Part shown: piece after piece, positions 21,078-32,640 of the stretch | How positions within the stretch are numbered: the stretch's first letter is position 1 | Layout: the number at the start of each line of letters is the position of its first letter | The notes under the pieces: model-generated | Told to the model about the DNA's origin: nothing | The model's database searches: none | Seen by the model: only the letters and a program-made list of their open reading frames with translations | Translations under genes and position numbers: made by a program | Assembly: GCA_037367405.1 (NCBI GenBank) | Contig: JAZKJV010001879.1 | Location: 124,001-188,000 of the forward strand | Length of the DNA: 64,000 nt | Source: Ottelia alismoides | Lineage: Eukaryota > Streptophyta > Magnoliopsida > Alismatales > Hydrocharitaceae | Reading direction: 5' to 3'

Positions 21078-21677
21078 ACTGGATACTGAAGACTGGAACG
21101 ATTGATAGAGGATGAGATTTGTCTACAATGACATAGACGGGTTTAGTTGCACGTGTAGACCTCAAGCAACTAAACCCATGCAGATGAAGGTGCGCGCTTT
21201 AGGTCTTAGCACGCGCACGTGTACAGGAGGTACACGCGCACACGTACACTCAACCGGGAGAACGCACGATCACTGGCGCACTGGTGCGCGATGCACGCAC
21301 TGGTAGCTCGCTGTAGCGTGCACTGGTAGCACGCTAGGGTGGCGCGGTTATGCGTGAGGGCTCACGCGCAGCCGCACAGGTTATGCGTGAGGGCTCACGC
21401 TTGGCGCGGTTATGCGTGGTGGACAGGAGCACCGCAGAGGAGATGCTACAGCGCTATAGCGCTACAACACGAAGATTCTCACACAGAGGAGATGCTCGCG
21501 CAGAGGAGGCGCGCAGAGGAGGCGCGCAGAGGGCGCTAGCGCAGGAGCAGCCGGGGCGCCGCCGTGCGTGCGGCTGAAGAGGGGGCGGCGCCGATCGAAG
21601 AGAGAGAGAGAGAAAGAGAGGCCGGCGGGTGGGGTAGGGTAGGGTTAGGGTTTCGAGAACTCCGGTCTAGGACCGTC
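21078..21677 (-). other. Element D 5' leader, GC-rich with short tandem repeats
   Basis: The 600 bp between primer site and gag ATG carry no ORF of note in sense. It holds repeats of ttatgcgtgagggctcac (two full copies and a partial one, 21346-21418), an array of cagaggaggcgcg (21484-21535), a GA run at 21599-21620, and a telo-box-like AAACCCTAACCC on the minus strand near 21640-21655. GC content is far above the flanks. Such leaders hold packaging and dimerisation signals in retroelements; which bases do so here is unknown. Confidence 0.7.
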
Positions 21678-21689
21678 GCTCTGATACCA
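21678..21689 (-). promoter_or_regulatory. Element D primer-binding site, initiator tRNA-Met
   Basis: Minus strand TGGTATCAGAGC directly next to the 5' LTR end at 21690. Confidence 0.96.
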
Positions 21690-21832
21690 TGTTGGGAAAA
21701 ATGAGCAAGTTGTTTATTCCATAAGCCCTAGGCTCTCTTATATAGGAGAGTAGCCTATGGGTAAATTACATAAAGCATGTAACTGGAAATAAAAATAACA
21801 GAAAGATACAGAAACAACTATATGCGTTAACA
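21690..21832 (-). repeat. Element D 5' LTR (143 bp)
   Basis: Identical to the copy at 16716-16858. In sense orientation this is the promoter LTR; the TATA box lies at about 21735-21748. Confidence 0.97.
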
Positions 21833-21837
21833 AATCC

Positions 21838-24800
21838 GATTCGACGAAATAAGACCAACGGAATCGACCGTTCGTCAATCGGAGTTCGTTTGATATTTTT
21901 AAATTGTAAAATTTAACCCCAAACCAAAACCGTATCTCGAAAATTTTGGGGATGCAAACCCGATAAAAAATATATTAATATTATACTCATATTAGTCGTC
22001 ATTTAGAGATGATCAAAACGAGATATTGCGTGTCGAAACCGGAGATCCTAGGAGTGAATAAGGTCAACTTCTATACCATGAATAAAAGAGAAAAATAGTT
22101 TTAAAATAATAAAAAAATTAAATTTTCTGCTACTGATTATGTGTATTATAGGATTCCAGGTCAGCCATTTAAAAAAAATCACTGAGGTCATCAATGATGT
22201 CATGTGAATGATGTCATTAGTGACATCATTGTGCTGATGTCATGGTAGACACCATTCACATAGGAAGCTTCCTCCTCAATTTTCCTCTTCTCTTTTCTCA
22301 TATATTCTTTCTCCATTTCTCCAATACTTTCCCAATTTCAACAAAGCTCTCTTCCCCCCCTCAAAAAAAATTTCAACGAGTGATCCCCATCACTCTTTCT
22401 CCATCTTCAAAATGCTATAAACACTAGCAACTACTACTAATCAGAAACTATTCAAGCCCTGCTCCTGACCCTCCTGACCAATTACTGCTGGAAAACCTCT
22501 TGATTGAGCTCCATTTTAGAGATCCCCAAGGTACAATCCATCCCTCAACCCACTTTGCTGCCATACATGAGTTTTTACACAATTAAAAATTCCTGTTTGT
22601 TAAGAATTTTGGGACTGGGATTCATGAAAAAAAATTTAACTTCCTGACATTCTGATTGATAAATAATAAATTTATCATGAAATTTGGAACAAATAACATA
22701 TTAGGAATGCTGGATGTGAGGGTTTCAATGACATTTTTTTAGTAAAAAAAAGAAGGGGGGGGGGGGCACCTGCACTTGGTGCCCATCTCAAGATATATAA
22801 AGCTTACAGATGCCAGATCTCTATTTAAAAGGATTACATTTTTCACACAACACTCATCTCTGAATAAAACTCCGTTGCATGAAATTTAGATGGCTCAGAG
22901 AGTTACAATTGGTCATCAAACTTCTACAGCTGACCTGAACTGTTCAATGTCTTTTTTTATAAGGAATTGCCACATCCTCTAGGCCTACCATGGTATTTAG
23001 GTTCACCTAGTAGGATTGGTCCAAGGAAATCAACATGAGAAGGCGTGATTTCCTTTATCTTCTGACCGATATTAGGAAGATCCATGACCATTGGGCATAG
23101 TTGGTCTTAATTGTCTTCATGTCTAACCAAAGGATGGGATTGCCATGCTACTTATATCCATCATCAGTACCTTGGATTCTGTATTCTTGGACATTTCTCA
23201 ATGGTGGAATAAAAAAAATGTAGGAAAAAAAAAAAACCAGAACGTGATATTACTCGTGTTATGATTGACTAGCATTTAGATATGGCTGCAGGGACATTTG
23301 TTGAATGAACTTGAGATTTGCAAGCATACTTCAGATCTAAAGCTTGCAGCAAGTGTGGAAATATGTTGCAAGGGATGTTGGTGATCTCCAAAAATGACGA
23401 CAACTTAGAAATTGAACTATTTTGTAAACATTGCAAAAGCCTTGGGTGGCGATCTGGAAAATATACTACAAATGATCTGGAAACATGTTGAGTGTGCTCT
23501 TGATGATTTAAAAAATATGACGATGATAAGGAAACATGCTGCAACGAATCAGAAAATGTGATGCAAATCCGTTTTTTTAAAGTTACTTTTCGATCCTTAA
23601 AAGTACTTTTTTTCAAAGAATGTATAGCTTCTGGCATCCCTATGAAAGCTGTATACATAATGATCTTGGTAACATAACCTGAATAAAAACTACGGGTATG
23701 CATTGTGTTATAGTAGATCATCTAGTCGAAGTACACCTTCCGCTTGATATTGGATATTGACACGGATATATACTCTAATGAGCATCATGTATACCAATAA
23801 GATCGTTGAACCAAAAGACCTAAATCTATGCAAACAAACACAAAATACCTAGATCTGTAAAGTCTACTATAGAAGAGATTGAGAAAAGTATTGGTTAGAC
23901 AGTCCGCGGGATAGTCCTAGCCTGCTTTGTAAACTATACAACATCCTTAACTAGCTAAGATAGCTCCCTCTCCCACTTAGTAGTTTCAATGTTCTCCGGC
24001 CACCACCACCTCGGTTTTCTTAGAACAGAAGAAGCATATGTAGAATAAGCGCTCGTCGGGCTATGCTCACACCTTGCCTACCTCACCTTTCCTTGGTTAC
24101 CTTACTCAGCTACATAGTACCCAAAGCTTAGCGCTCAATCGACTAGAAAAAGTGATGATGAATCAGTAATGTCTGATAATTACTAGTGCCGGTCATGGTT
24201 ACCTTTACACTTGACCGTGTGAGGGCGCGACGACCCTCAACTGGGCGGGAGATAGGAGGCCCAGTTAGGGCAGTGGCCGCCAAATGCGCAAATCTAGGAT
24301 TCCAGTCCATTTCACGATTGCGAGCTCGCAGTATTTTTACATCTCGTTGGGATCCCGACTTTCGACCATCTCTGCTGACCCTCTGTTTTAGGATACCCAT
24401 GCGGGGGATCCTCGGTTTTTAGTTTTTTGTACGAGCTCATCTGACCATACTAGTCGGGCCGGTTTCTAGAGTGACTTTTCCGGAGAGTCTCTCCCACCTG
24501 TCTTAGTGGCGTAGTTTTGGAGTAGACCTATCCCTCTAATGGACCGCATATCCATTTAGAGAGCAAGACGGAAGAATCTCCTTAGGAGACTACCTCACCG
24601 CTTGAGTTTTGGTTACTTTTCCGCCAATAGGCTTGGCGATGCTAAATTTACATCATCTAGGGTTACATCTGCAATAATTACAGTTGAACTCAGAATGAAG
24701 CATAATGAATCTTGATTAAAAGTTGAAATCAAGTATAAGTTGTGATGGCTAGAGTTGTTTATAATAAAGTTAGTGAACGTGTTGGGAACTTAGTTAGGAT

Positions 24801-25020
24801 GCATCATACCCTTCGCATGCCTATGGAGGCACCCCAACCCTAAGGCACTCTTCATGCCTTAGAGTCATAGTGCGGGGTCACACACATACCAAGACCACAG
24901 AGTATCCACTAAACTTGAGAATTTAAATAAAATCAAGAAAATCTTTTCAACCTCATCTTCCCCATTAGCAAAATCCATTCCTTAAGATCTCTAAATAACA
25001 AGAGATTAGTATACATATAC

Positions 25021-25063
<43 letters not shown>

Positions 25064-25661
25064 TCATAAACTACTATATAAGAATATGACATATAAGGTA
25101 ATGGGTAAACTTACTGCATTCCATTAGGGTAGTTTGAAAACCTTTTCATAATAAGTAGTTGTAAATTTTTAGTTGGTAATGCCTTACTAGTTGTTTCTTT
25201 TGCAATCACCTTAAATGCCTGTTTGTTTTAACAACTTTTCGGGAAGTACCAACGCTTGCTGACGTCTCTTGTATCTTTCATGTGTGGCAGGCAAGCAACC
25301 TGCAACTCAGTAGCTGGTGATGATTCCGGCTATCCTATGTTATTCTAGACGCGGTACAACTACTTTTGTTACAGTTTTTGTTCAGTTTGTGATGTAAAAT
25401 GCTTTCTTTCTCTTCTGTATATTATGGGATACATGTATACACTGTCAGTTCTTTTGTACATGTTGTAGAAAAATATGAAAATTAATGAATGAAAATTTGG
25501 TGGCACATTTTATTGTTTGTTCTGTGGTTGTTACTTGAATTGTGAATGTAAAGGCAGAAACACAAAAAATTTCCCCGTATTTCATGTATCTTGTGCGATA
25601 TTTTGTGAATGTAATATAGCAAATATGTTGTAAATGGGTGCATGGATCTGAGGGGTTCACA
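21838..25661 (+). repeat. Element B 3' LTR, second segment
   Basis: Resumes the LTR after element D and ends ...GAGGGGTTCACA. The joined LTR is about 4050 bp. In order it has U3, a putative splice donor (CCCCAAG|GTACAATC, 22531), a variable stretch including a 12-G run (22755-22766), the family's GC-rich block (24186-24640), an AT repeat, a putative acceptor (GGCAG, 25290) and the LTR end. Small ORFs, including 150 codons on the minus strand at 23269-23721, show no family I recognise. The element's 5' LTR and other target duplication are outside the window. Confidence 0.85.
25012..25060. repeat. AT/ACAT microsatellite
   Basis: A short acatat run passes into about 17 AT units, within the LTR of element B. 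Confidence 0.95.
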
Positions 25662-26730
25662 CAATCATTCAACAAAAAGAAAAACCTCTTCCACCACCCA
25701 AAATAGGCTGAAGAGAGGAGATCACCTTAGGTAGAACAGAACAAACACCCCTCCAGAAATTAGATTGCGATGCCACCACATCCACCCTTGCCCAAAGTCT
25801 AGTTGAGATGCCATAAATGCTACAAATAAGCCTACACATCAGATCAATGTCCTCTCCCCAATCCTCATAATCCATTTTGAAAGCAACGCCTTGTTCATAT
25901 CTTCTAGATTTAAAACCCCAAGACCTCCCACCCTTGTGCGACTCGTCACCACCTTCAAATTCACTAAAGCCAGGCCCTTAACATCACAAAATGATGACCA
26001 GAAGAAGCGGCGCATCAATGCTTCCAGCCTTCTACGTATATTGTTGAGAAAAAGAAAACATAAATAACAAACATCACAACCTTCACCACGACCAATTTAC
26101 CTCCCCTCGACAAGTAAGATGCCTTCCACTCTTCCAACTTCTTTTCCATTTTCTCGACCGCATGCAACCAATCCATATGCCTTAGCCCACATAGCAAATG
26201 CAAACCAAGGTACGTTAGAGGTAGACTCTTCTGCAAAGAGGCCAAAACTTCCTCACACCTGTGAACCGGCTTCGGAGACAAAATTAAAAGGAACCAAAGC
26301 CGACTTTGTACCATTGACCTTTAGGCCCGACATATTACCAAAAATATCCAGGACCGCCTTGATCGCCTTATATTCTTCTATTCCACCTTCGATGAAAAAA
26401 TGGTATGATCAGTATACTGCAAAACCGGGATGGAGAAATCATCCCTAGTATATCCCATGAGAAAACCACCATCTTCTGCGAGCCCCATCATAACAGCTAA
26501 TGCATCTACCGCCAGGACGAATAACAAAGGAGCTAGTGGGCATCCCTACTTCACACCTCGTTGCGGCTAGAAGAAACCACCCACTTGTCTACCATTCACC
26601 AAGATCGAATAGGACGAGGTAGTAATGCATCTCATCATCCAGCTTACCTATTCATCCAGGAAGCCCTTATGAACCAATGATGCTCAAATAAAATTCCATT
26701 CACACAGTTGTATGCCTTTGAGAAGTCTAC
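25662..26730 (-). pseudogene. L1-type LINE reverse transcriptase fragment
   Basis: The minus strand reads a plant L1-type RT in order from 26730 downward: DFSKAYN, SILVNGRQVGGFF, GCPLAPLLFVLAVDALAVMM, the catalytic box as YTDH instead of YADD, LPLTYLGLHL, KMEKKLEEWKASYLSRGGKL, EALMRRFFWSSF and NKALLSKWIMRIGE (near 25880). Several frameshifts and stops separate these. The 5' half (endonuclease, ORF1) is cut off at 26730, where element C inserted inside the codons for VDFSKAY. The left end is cut by the LTR of element B. No poly-A end is seen. Confidence 0.88.
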
Positions 26731-29700
26731 TGTAACATCCGGATCCGCACAAACTGAACCCGACCTGATTAGAGTTCGTATAACTCAATAAAGTTAGTAA
26801 TCAGTGTTAAATAACATAAATCGATCAATTGATCGTGAATCAGAAGTCATTCGGGCAAAATCAATCAAAAATCGATCGCATCGTAATGCGTGCCCGAAAA
26901 AGCCGCGATACAAATTCGGAAAACCGCAAAACAAACCGAGACCACCCAAAATTTTGATTCAACAAAATAAGACCAATGAAATCGACCGTTCGTCGATCGG
27001 AGGTCATTTGATATTTTAAAATCGTAAAATTTAATAACCAATCAAGACCGTATCCCGGAAATTTCGGGGATTCATCTTCGACCCAAAGTATATGAATATT
27101 ATACTCATATTGATCGTCGTTCAGAGACGGTCAAAACGAGCTATTGTACACAAAAATCCGACAATCGGGGTGCATATACGATCAACTTCGATTTTCTAAT
27201 TATAAGAGAGATTTTTGAAAAAAAAATTCAAACAGTACAGCAGCAGCAGACTGCTGTACAGTGGCCACTTGGCTCCCCTATTCTTCTCCACCTGACTAAA
27301 AACCCACTTCCACTTGTCAAGCAATAAAGGCCCATTCTCCCTTATTTATACCAACATTTCCTTCCCCTTTTGCTCTCTCTTTTTCTCCCAATTCCCAGCC
27401 GATGGAGACCAAAGCCCCCATCGTTCTCACATTTTTTTTACTGCAAATCTGCATCAGGAGTTGTTGCAAGCTCTGCCAGCAACCATTTGTTGCTCTTCTC
27501 AGATTTGGGGCTGCTACTACAACAATCATGTTAGCCACTGTTGCTCCTCCTACTGAGCTGTTGTCCAACAACTCAGGTGCAGTTGTTGCTGCCCTTTCGA
27601 TGGCTTGAAGCTGCTGCTATCAGCCGGAAGAACCACCAGTTGCAATTGGTCCAAATAGGGCTGCATGCATAACATTTGTTCTCCAATTTGAAGCAAATCC
27701 AAAGGTATAATCTTCCCCTCCTCTTGCTGCAATTCATGTTTTTGTACAATCATCCCCCTTTATTGCTGCTTTTCATGCATATTCTTTCCTTAAATCCAAC
27801 TTCTACCAAACAAAGTTTATTCTTCTTACCATTCCATCATTAGTATTCTTAGATCTTGATCACTAAATCGAGCTTATATGTTAAGATTTAATGGTGAATC
27901 TGGCCTGTCATTGTTAATTGTTATAAGTTCGACTGTAGGATTGAAGATTTTTGTTCAAATGCATCACTTTTTGCATGTCTTGGCTTGTTCAATACTCTTG
28001 TCATTAATTATTTAATCTGCCCTCATACTTGCTATAACATTGTTCTAAATTTTGTTCCTTGTGTATTTTCCAGTCACTGTTTGTTGTTTATTGAGGGACA
28101 TCATAGTAATATTCTTATGGGGTGGTGACCTTGACTCTTAATTGTCCAAGATCTAGGAAATATGTGATTATTTTTTTTATAAAAAAATGCTCAGACAGCC
28201 ATATCATCTCAAATATTCTCTTCTAACAACTAGACATTAGAGGATAAAACATCTCAGATTTTTGCATGTACACCATGATGCAACAGAGATGGTATTGCAA
28301 CACAACTGATCATGCAACAATTTAAAGCTTCTCAAAATTTAAAAAAAAAAGATATGCGTTAAAGCTTAAGAGTATTTCCTGAATTACGACCAATTGTATC
28401 CACTTGAAAGATCCACCTTCTTCTACAAAACCATTGGAAGTATTTATCCTTGCGTTGACTTATTAAAGAGTGATTTTCTTTGTATATGCATGAAGTTTTG
28501 CTTAAGAAATGCACGGAAAGAGATTTTTGGACTTCCTCCTATCCGGGTATTTCTATAAAGCCCAAAAGTTGACCAGAACCGCTGCGGGACAACATCCTTT
28601 ATTCTAAAACTCATTCTTTCCAATCCATATGATTATCAACAAGTCACTATGTTGGCTACCGGTAGATGTTTTTGGTTCGCTTGAAGTAATTGCACATGGA
28701 TATTCAATGTTCTTTTCAATCATCCTATCCTTTTATTCTTTGAATTTATGAGTGAAGGGATTTTTTTTAGCATATTGAATCTGTTGTTGACTTCCATGTA
28801 ATTAACATCATTTCATAAACAATGGAAACTGGTATTGCCATTCTTAGGTCAATAAATCATATGGCAGCTGAAAATTCGTGGTGTTTCTTGAATCAGTAGA
28901 TCATGTAGTAATCTGAAATTAAACTAATCCAGAATCTGAAAAATAAAAAGAAATAGTAGGTGTGATCAACTCTTTTCCTCTACTGAAAGTAATGGAGCTT
29001 TACTTTGCAGAGTTGGATTATGGGGAAATGGTTGTGGCAATTGCTTTGAGTAGGGTCTTTACCTTCCAACCTGTTTGATATCGACCATCGTTCATATCTC
29101 TGTGGCTTGAGATGGTTGACTCATGTCCGTGTCCTTTTCATTGATCCTGATACTGATTGTAACATTATCGATATCCTACTGATCTAAATTTGAATCCAGG
29201 ACCATTGAACAACCTCTAATATCATGATTTGAAATTTTAGATCATTAATGTATGTTCATACAAATGACTTTGAAAATCTAGTAAGCCTCCGAAATTTGAG
29301 ACGATCTATAATCAATGACTGAAAATCTTTGCGATCAATCATTTAGGTATAAATCACTCATTATGGGTTACTATTCAATCAGATGGTCGACAAAATGTCT
29401 AGATCTGTAAAGCCAATCACAACAGAAATTGAGAAAGGATGAGAAACTAAGTCAGTGATAATGATTCAGTGATGACTGATAAATAATGAGTGCCAGTCAT
29501 GGTGACCTTTACGCCTGACTGTGCGAGGGTGCGGTGACCCTCAGCTGGGCGGGAGATTAGGAAGCCCAGTTAGGGCAGCGGCCGCTTAATGCGCGGGTCT
29601 AGGATCCCAGTCCCTTCTCGGTTTTTCGCGAGCGCTCGCAGTTTTTACGCCTCTCTGGGATCCATAGGTTTTCTTTTAAAGACCAGTTCCGCTGATCCTT

Positions 29701-30979
29701 GTTCTTTAGGGTACCTAGGCTGGAGGACCCTTGGTTTTTAGTTTTTCGAGCTCGTTAGCCCGTACCGGTCGGGCCGGTTTTTCTTTTAGAGCGACTTTTC
29801 TAGAGAGTCTCTCTCACCCGTCTCAGTGGCGTAGTTTTGGAGTAGACCTATCCCTCTATTGGACCGCCCTTCCAATTAGAGGGCGAGACGGAAGAGCCTT
29901 TTATAGGCTACTTCACCGCTTGAGTTTTATTTATTTTTCGCCAACAGACTTGGCGATGCTACATCTGAATCATCCATATATACATCTGAATCCTCTATGG
30001 CTACCTCTAAATCAGTTACAGTTGAATCTGAAAAAGATACATTGAAATTGGATTGAGTCACAATTGAGTTGGCTAAAGTTGAATTACAGTTGAGTTGGTT
30101 TCCGTTGAACTAGTTACTTTTCTGCCAATAATTCCTGACAAAGAGAAAAGACCATATCATGAAAATCATCCTTATCAGACTATCTACTAGGCTTGAGAAA
30201 AACAACAAGAAAAGAATCAAAACCCCATATCCATCATATACTCTTACTATAATCAATCCACAAGATTCTTAAACATCTCTATAAGCATTATAGAGATAAT
30301 GATTATATCAGAGTCTCATCATTCATATTCTCAAGACCAGTCAAACTTGTATTATAATTAATAGAAAGGCAATGACTTAAATATGGACCACATGATATTG
30401 GTATATAAATGATTAATGTGGGTAATTAGTGTAGGATGAGTAGACTGGGGTTTTACATACCAAACAACTTGAAAGCCTGTTTCATTGCAAGTAGCTTTAA
30501 ATTTTAATTGTCAAGGCCAAATTACTTGCTTTCTTTTGGAATCACAAAATTTCCTGTTATTTTTAATTAATTAAGATTTACTCAACATTTGTTGATGTTC
30601 TTTTCTCTCTATTCCATGGATTGCAGGCAAAATACCTGCACCGTTGTATTGGGAGAGTTGAATGTCAGTTTCTGAAGCAAAACATAGCAGGTATGTATGT
30701 TATAGTTTGTTCAAGATATTTATGCTTTTATTTCTCTTCTGATAAAATTGGGATACATGTATATAATGCAATTTCTGTTGTTACATATAAACTGATATGG
30801 AAATTTATGCAATATAACCGTGACATACTGTAGTTCTGTGGCTTACTAGTTAATTTGTGAATGTCTCCGTATAAAAAAAATCCCTAATTTCCAGTTCCCT
30901 AATGCGATTTCTAGAGAATATGATATTACGGATGATGTGTAAAAGGGTTTCCCAGATCCGAGAAGGAGCGGGCCTCACA
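26731..30979 (+). repeat. Element C 5' LTR (4.25 kb)
   Basis: TGTAACATCCGG...GGCCTCACA. It has the TATA-like cttatttata at 27341-27350, about 610 bp in. A putative donor AAAG|GTATAATC lies at 27705 and the acceptor TTGCAG at 30621-30626, next to the 6 bp stem of the hairpin gcaggcaaaatacctgc. The GC-rich family block is at 29490-29955. The stretch 28100-28980 differs from A and does not contain the galactosyltransferase piece. Confidence 0.92.
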
Positions 30980-30982
30980 GTT

Positions 30983-30994
30983 TGGTATCAGAGC
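30983..30994 (+). promoter_or_regulatory. Element C primer-binding site, initiator tRNA-Met
   Basis: TGGTATCAGAGC, three bases after the LTR end at 30979, the same spacing as in element A. Confidence 0.95.
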
Positions 30995-31260
30995 AGTGGT
31001 ACCCCGCTACATACATTCGTAGTATTATAGTTCTGATCACATTAAATCCTCGGATTGCGACAGTCCTTTGACTTATCACGAGTCTGAAGGGAAATATGAC
31101 ATTCAAAATCAATGACCACAGATGTCACCAATTGCAACTTATTTCCATATTGTATCCCAAGAAGAGAAAAAGCATAATAGAATTATCCGCGAACATCAAC
31201 TATTGTAATTACGGATATTGGTTCTTACATAGAACCATGGTCCCTAAACCGACTTTTCTA
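30995..31260 (+). other. Element C shortened leader, gag missing
   Basis: About 260 bp between primer site and the protease catalytic word LVDSG. The sequence matches the leader of A closely, including CTACATACATTCGTAGTATT and ATGACCACAGATGTCACC, and the join to protease is at the same place. Confidence 0.8.
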
Positions 31261-32640
31261 TGTTTTAGTTGATTCTGGAGTGTTGAATGAACTTCGAGTT
31301 TCTAGCTTCGGTAGGAAGAGGTGCAGTTGCCCTTGATCGTCTTTGTCACTTTATGGACTAGGTGACCAGTTGTTCATCATAAGGCTGATAGTTAAAAAGT
31401 TACCAATGTTGATTGGTGGCCACGAGATGATCACTGAATGTCTACTACTACAACTTGACAGGTATGACCTGGTTATGGGAGTGGATTAGCTGTCAACTCA
31501 TTATACCTAGTGAATTACTTCAGGATGACGGTTGTCTTCAGAATTCCGGACTTACCTGAGGTTACCTATAAGGGTACATTACATGACACCAAAATAGAGT
31601 ACATCTCAATATTGAGAGCTCGAAGATTTGTTGATTAGGGATATGATTCATATCTAACAATTGCTCGAGAGACATCTGATGGAGAGCCGATGGCTCAAGA
31701 CATTACGATAGTGTTAGATTACCCTAATGAGTTCTCTAATGATTTGTCAGGTTTAATGCCTGAGAGAGAGAGATTGAGATCACATTACGGCTAGACCTCG
31801 ATAGCTCCTTATCACATGGCACCGACCAAGTTGAAAAAGCTGAAGATGAAATCGCATTATTACTTGACATAGGTTTCGTAAGGCTGAACACTCCACCTTG
31901 AAATGCTCCAGTTCATTTTGTCAGAAAGAATGATGGATCGATGATAGTGTACATAGATTACATTCAGATGAACAAGAAAACGGTGAACAATCATTATGCT
32001 CTGCCACACGTAGATGACTTATTTGATAAGTTACAGGGATCTTCGGTATCCTTGAAGGTCGACATTCGACATGGCTACCATCAAGTAAGGATTAAAGAGT
32101 CAGACATTCCGAAGATAACATTCAAGACTCGATATGGACATTATGAGTTTGTCGTAATGTCGTTTGGGCTCACAAATGCCCTACAACTTTTTATGAATAT
32201 GATAAACATGATTCCGTCCATACTTGGACGAGTTTGTAATTGTATGCATTGACGATGTATTGATATATTCCCGAAATAAATAGGGATCACATCAATGATC
32301 TAAAGACAGTCATGGACATACTTCAAGAGCACAAGTTGCATGTCAAGCTAAGCAAGTGTGAGCTCTAGTTATCCCAGGTTTCATTCCTTGAGCATGTCAT
32401 TTTTGGAGCATGTATCGCAGTTGACCTTACGAAGATTGCAACAATCATGTCTTGGGAGCGATCCAAGATAGTTATTAAAATTCGGAGTTCCTTGGACTAG
32501 TGGCCTATTACAGATGCTTCGTCGGTAGTTTTTCCCGAGTCATTCTTTTCCTGATACGATTGACACAGAAGAGAGATCCTTTCATTTAAAATGAGTCATA
32601 TAAATAAACCTGCAGGGCATTAAGGAAAGATCGGTGATTG
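31255..32640 (+). pseudogene. Element C protease and reverse transcriptase, decayed
   Basis: Protease: LVDSG near 31260, then LIGGHEMI near 31405. RT entry: near 31700-31870, with stops. RT palm: an open piece 31941-32252 with [39 protein letters not shown] and [11 protein letters not shown]. The catalytic IDDVL box follows in another frame near 32250-32262. Stops and shifts throughout, so no active enzyme. Confidence 0.85.

Larger units (their letters stand above)
16716..21832 (-). mobile_element. Element D: intact Ty1/copia retrotransposon
   Basis: Complete 5117 bp element on the minus strand, inserted in the 3' LTR of element B with target duplication aatcc (16711-16715 and 21833-21837). 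The 143 bp LTRs at both ends are identical. The primer site abuts the 5' LTR, a purine tract abuts the 3' LTR, and one uninterrupted 1403-codon gag-pol ORF fills the middle. This is the structure of a recently inserted and possibly still active copy. The short LTR and gag type suggest the Ale/Retrofit side of copia, with low certainty. Confidence 0.97.

Noticed and set aside
23269..23721. 150-codon minus-strand ORF in the LTR of B as a possible gene
   Set aside because: Composition is low-complexity, no known domain, and the ORF is missing in related LTRs. Left as part of the variable LTR segment.
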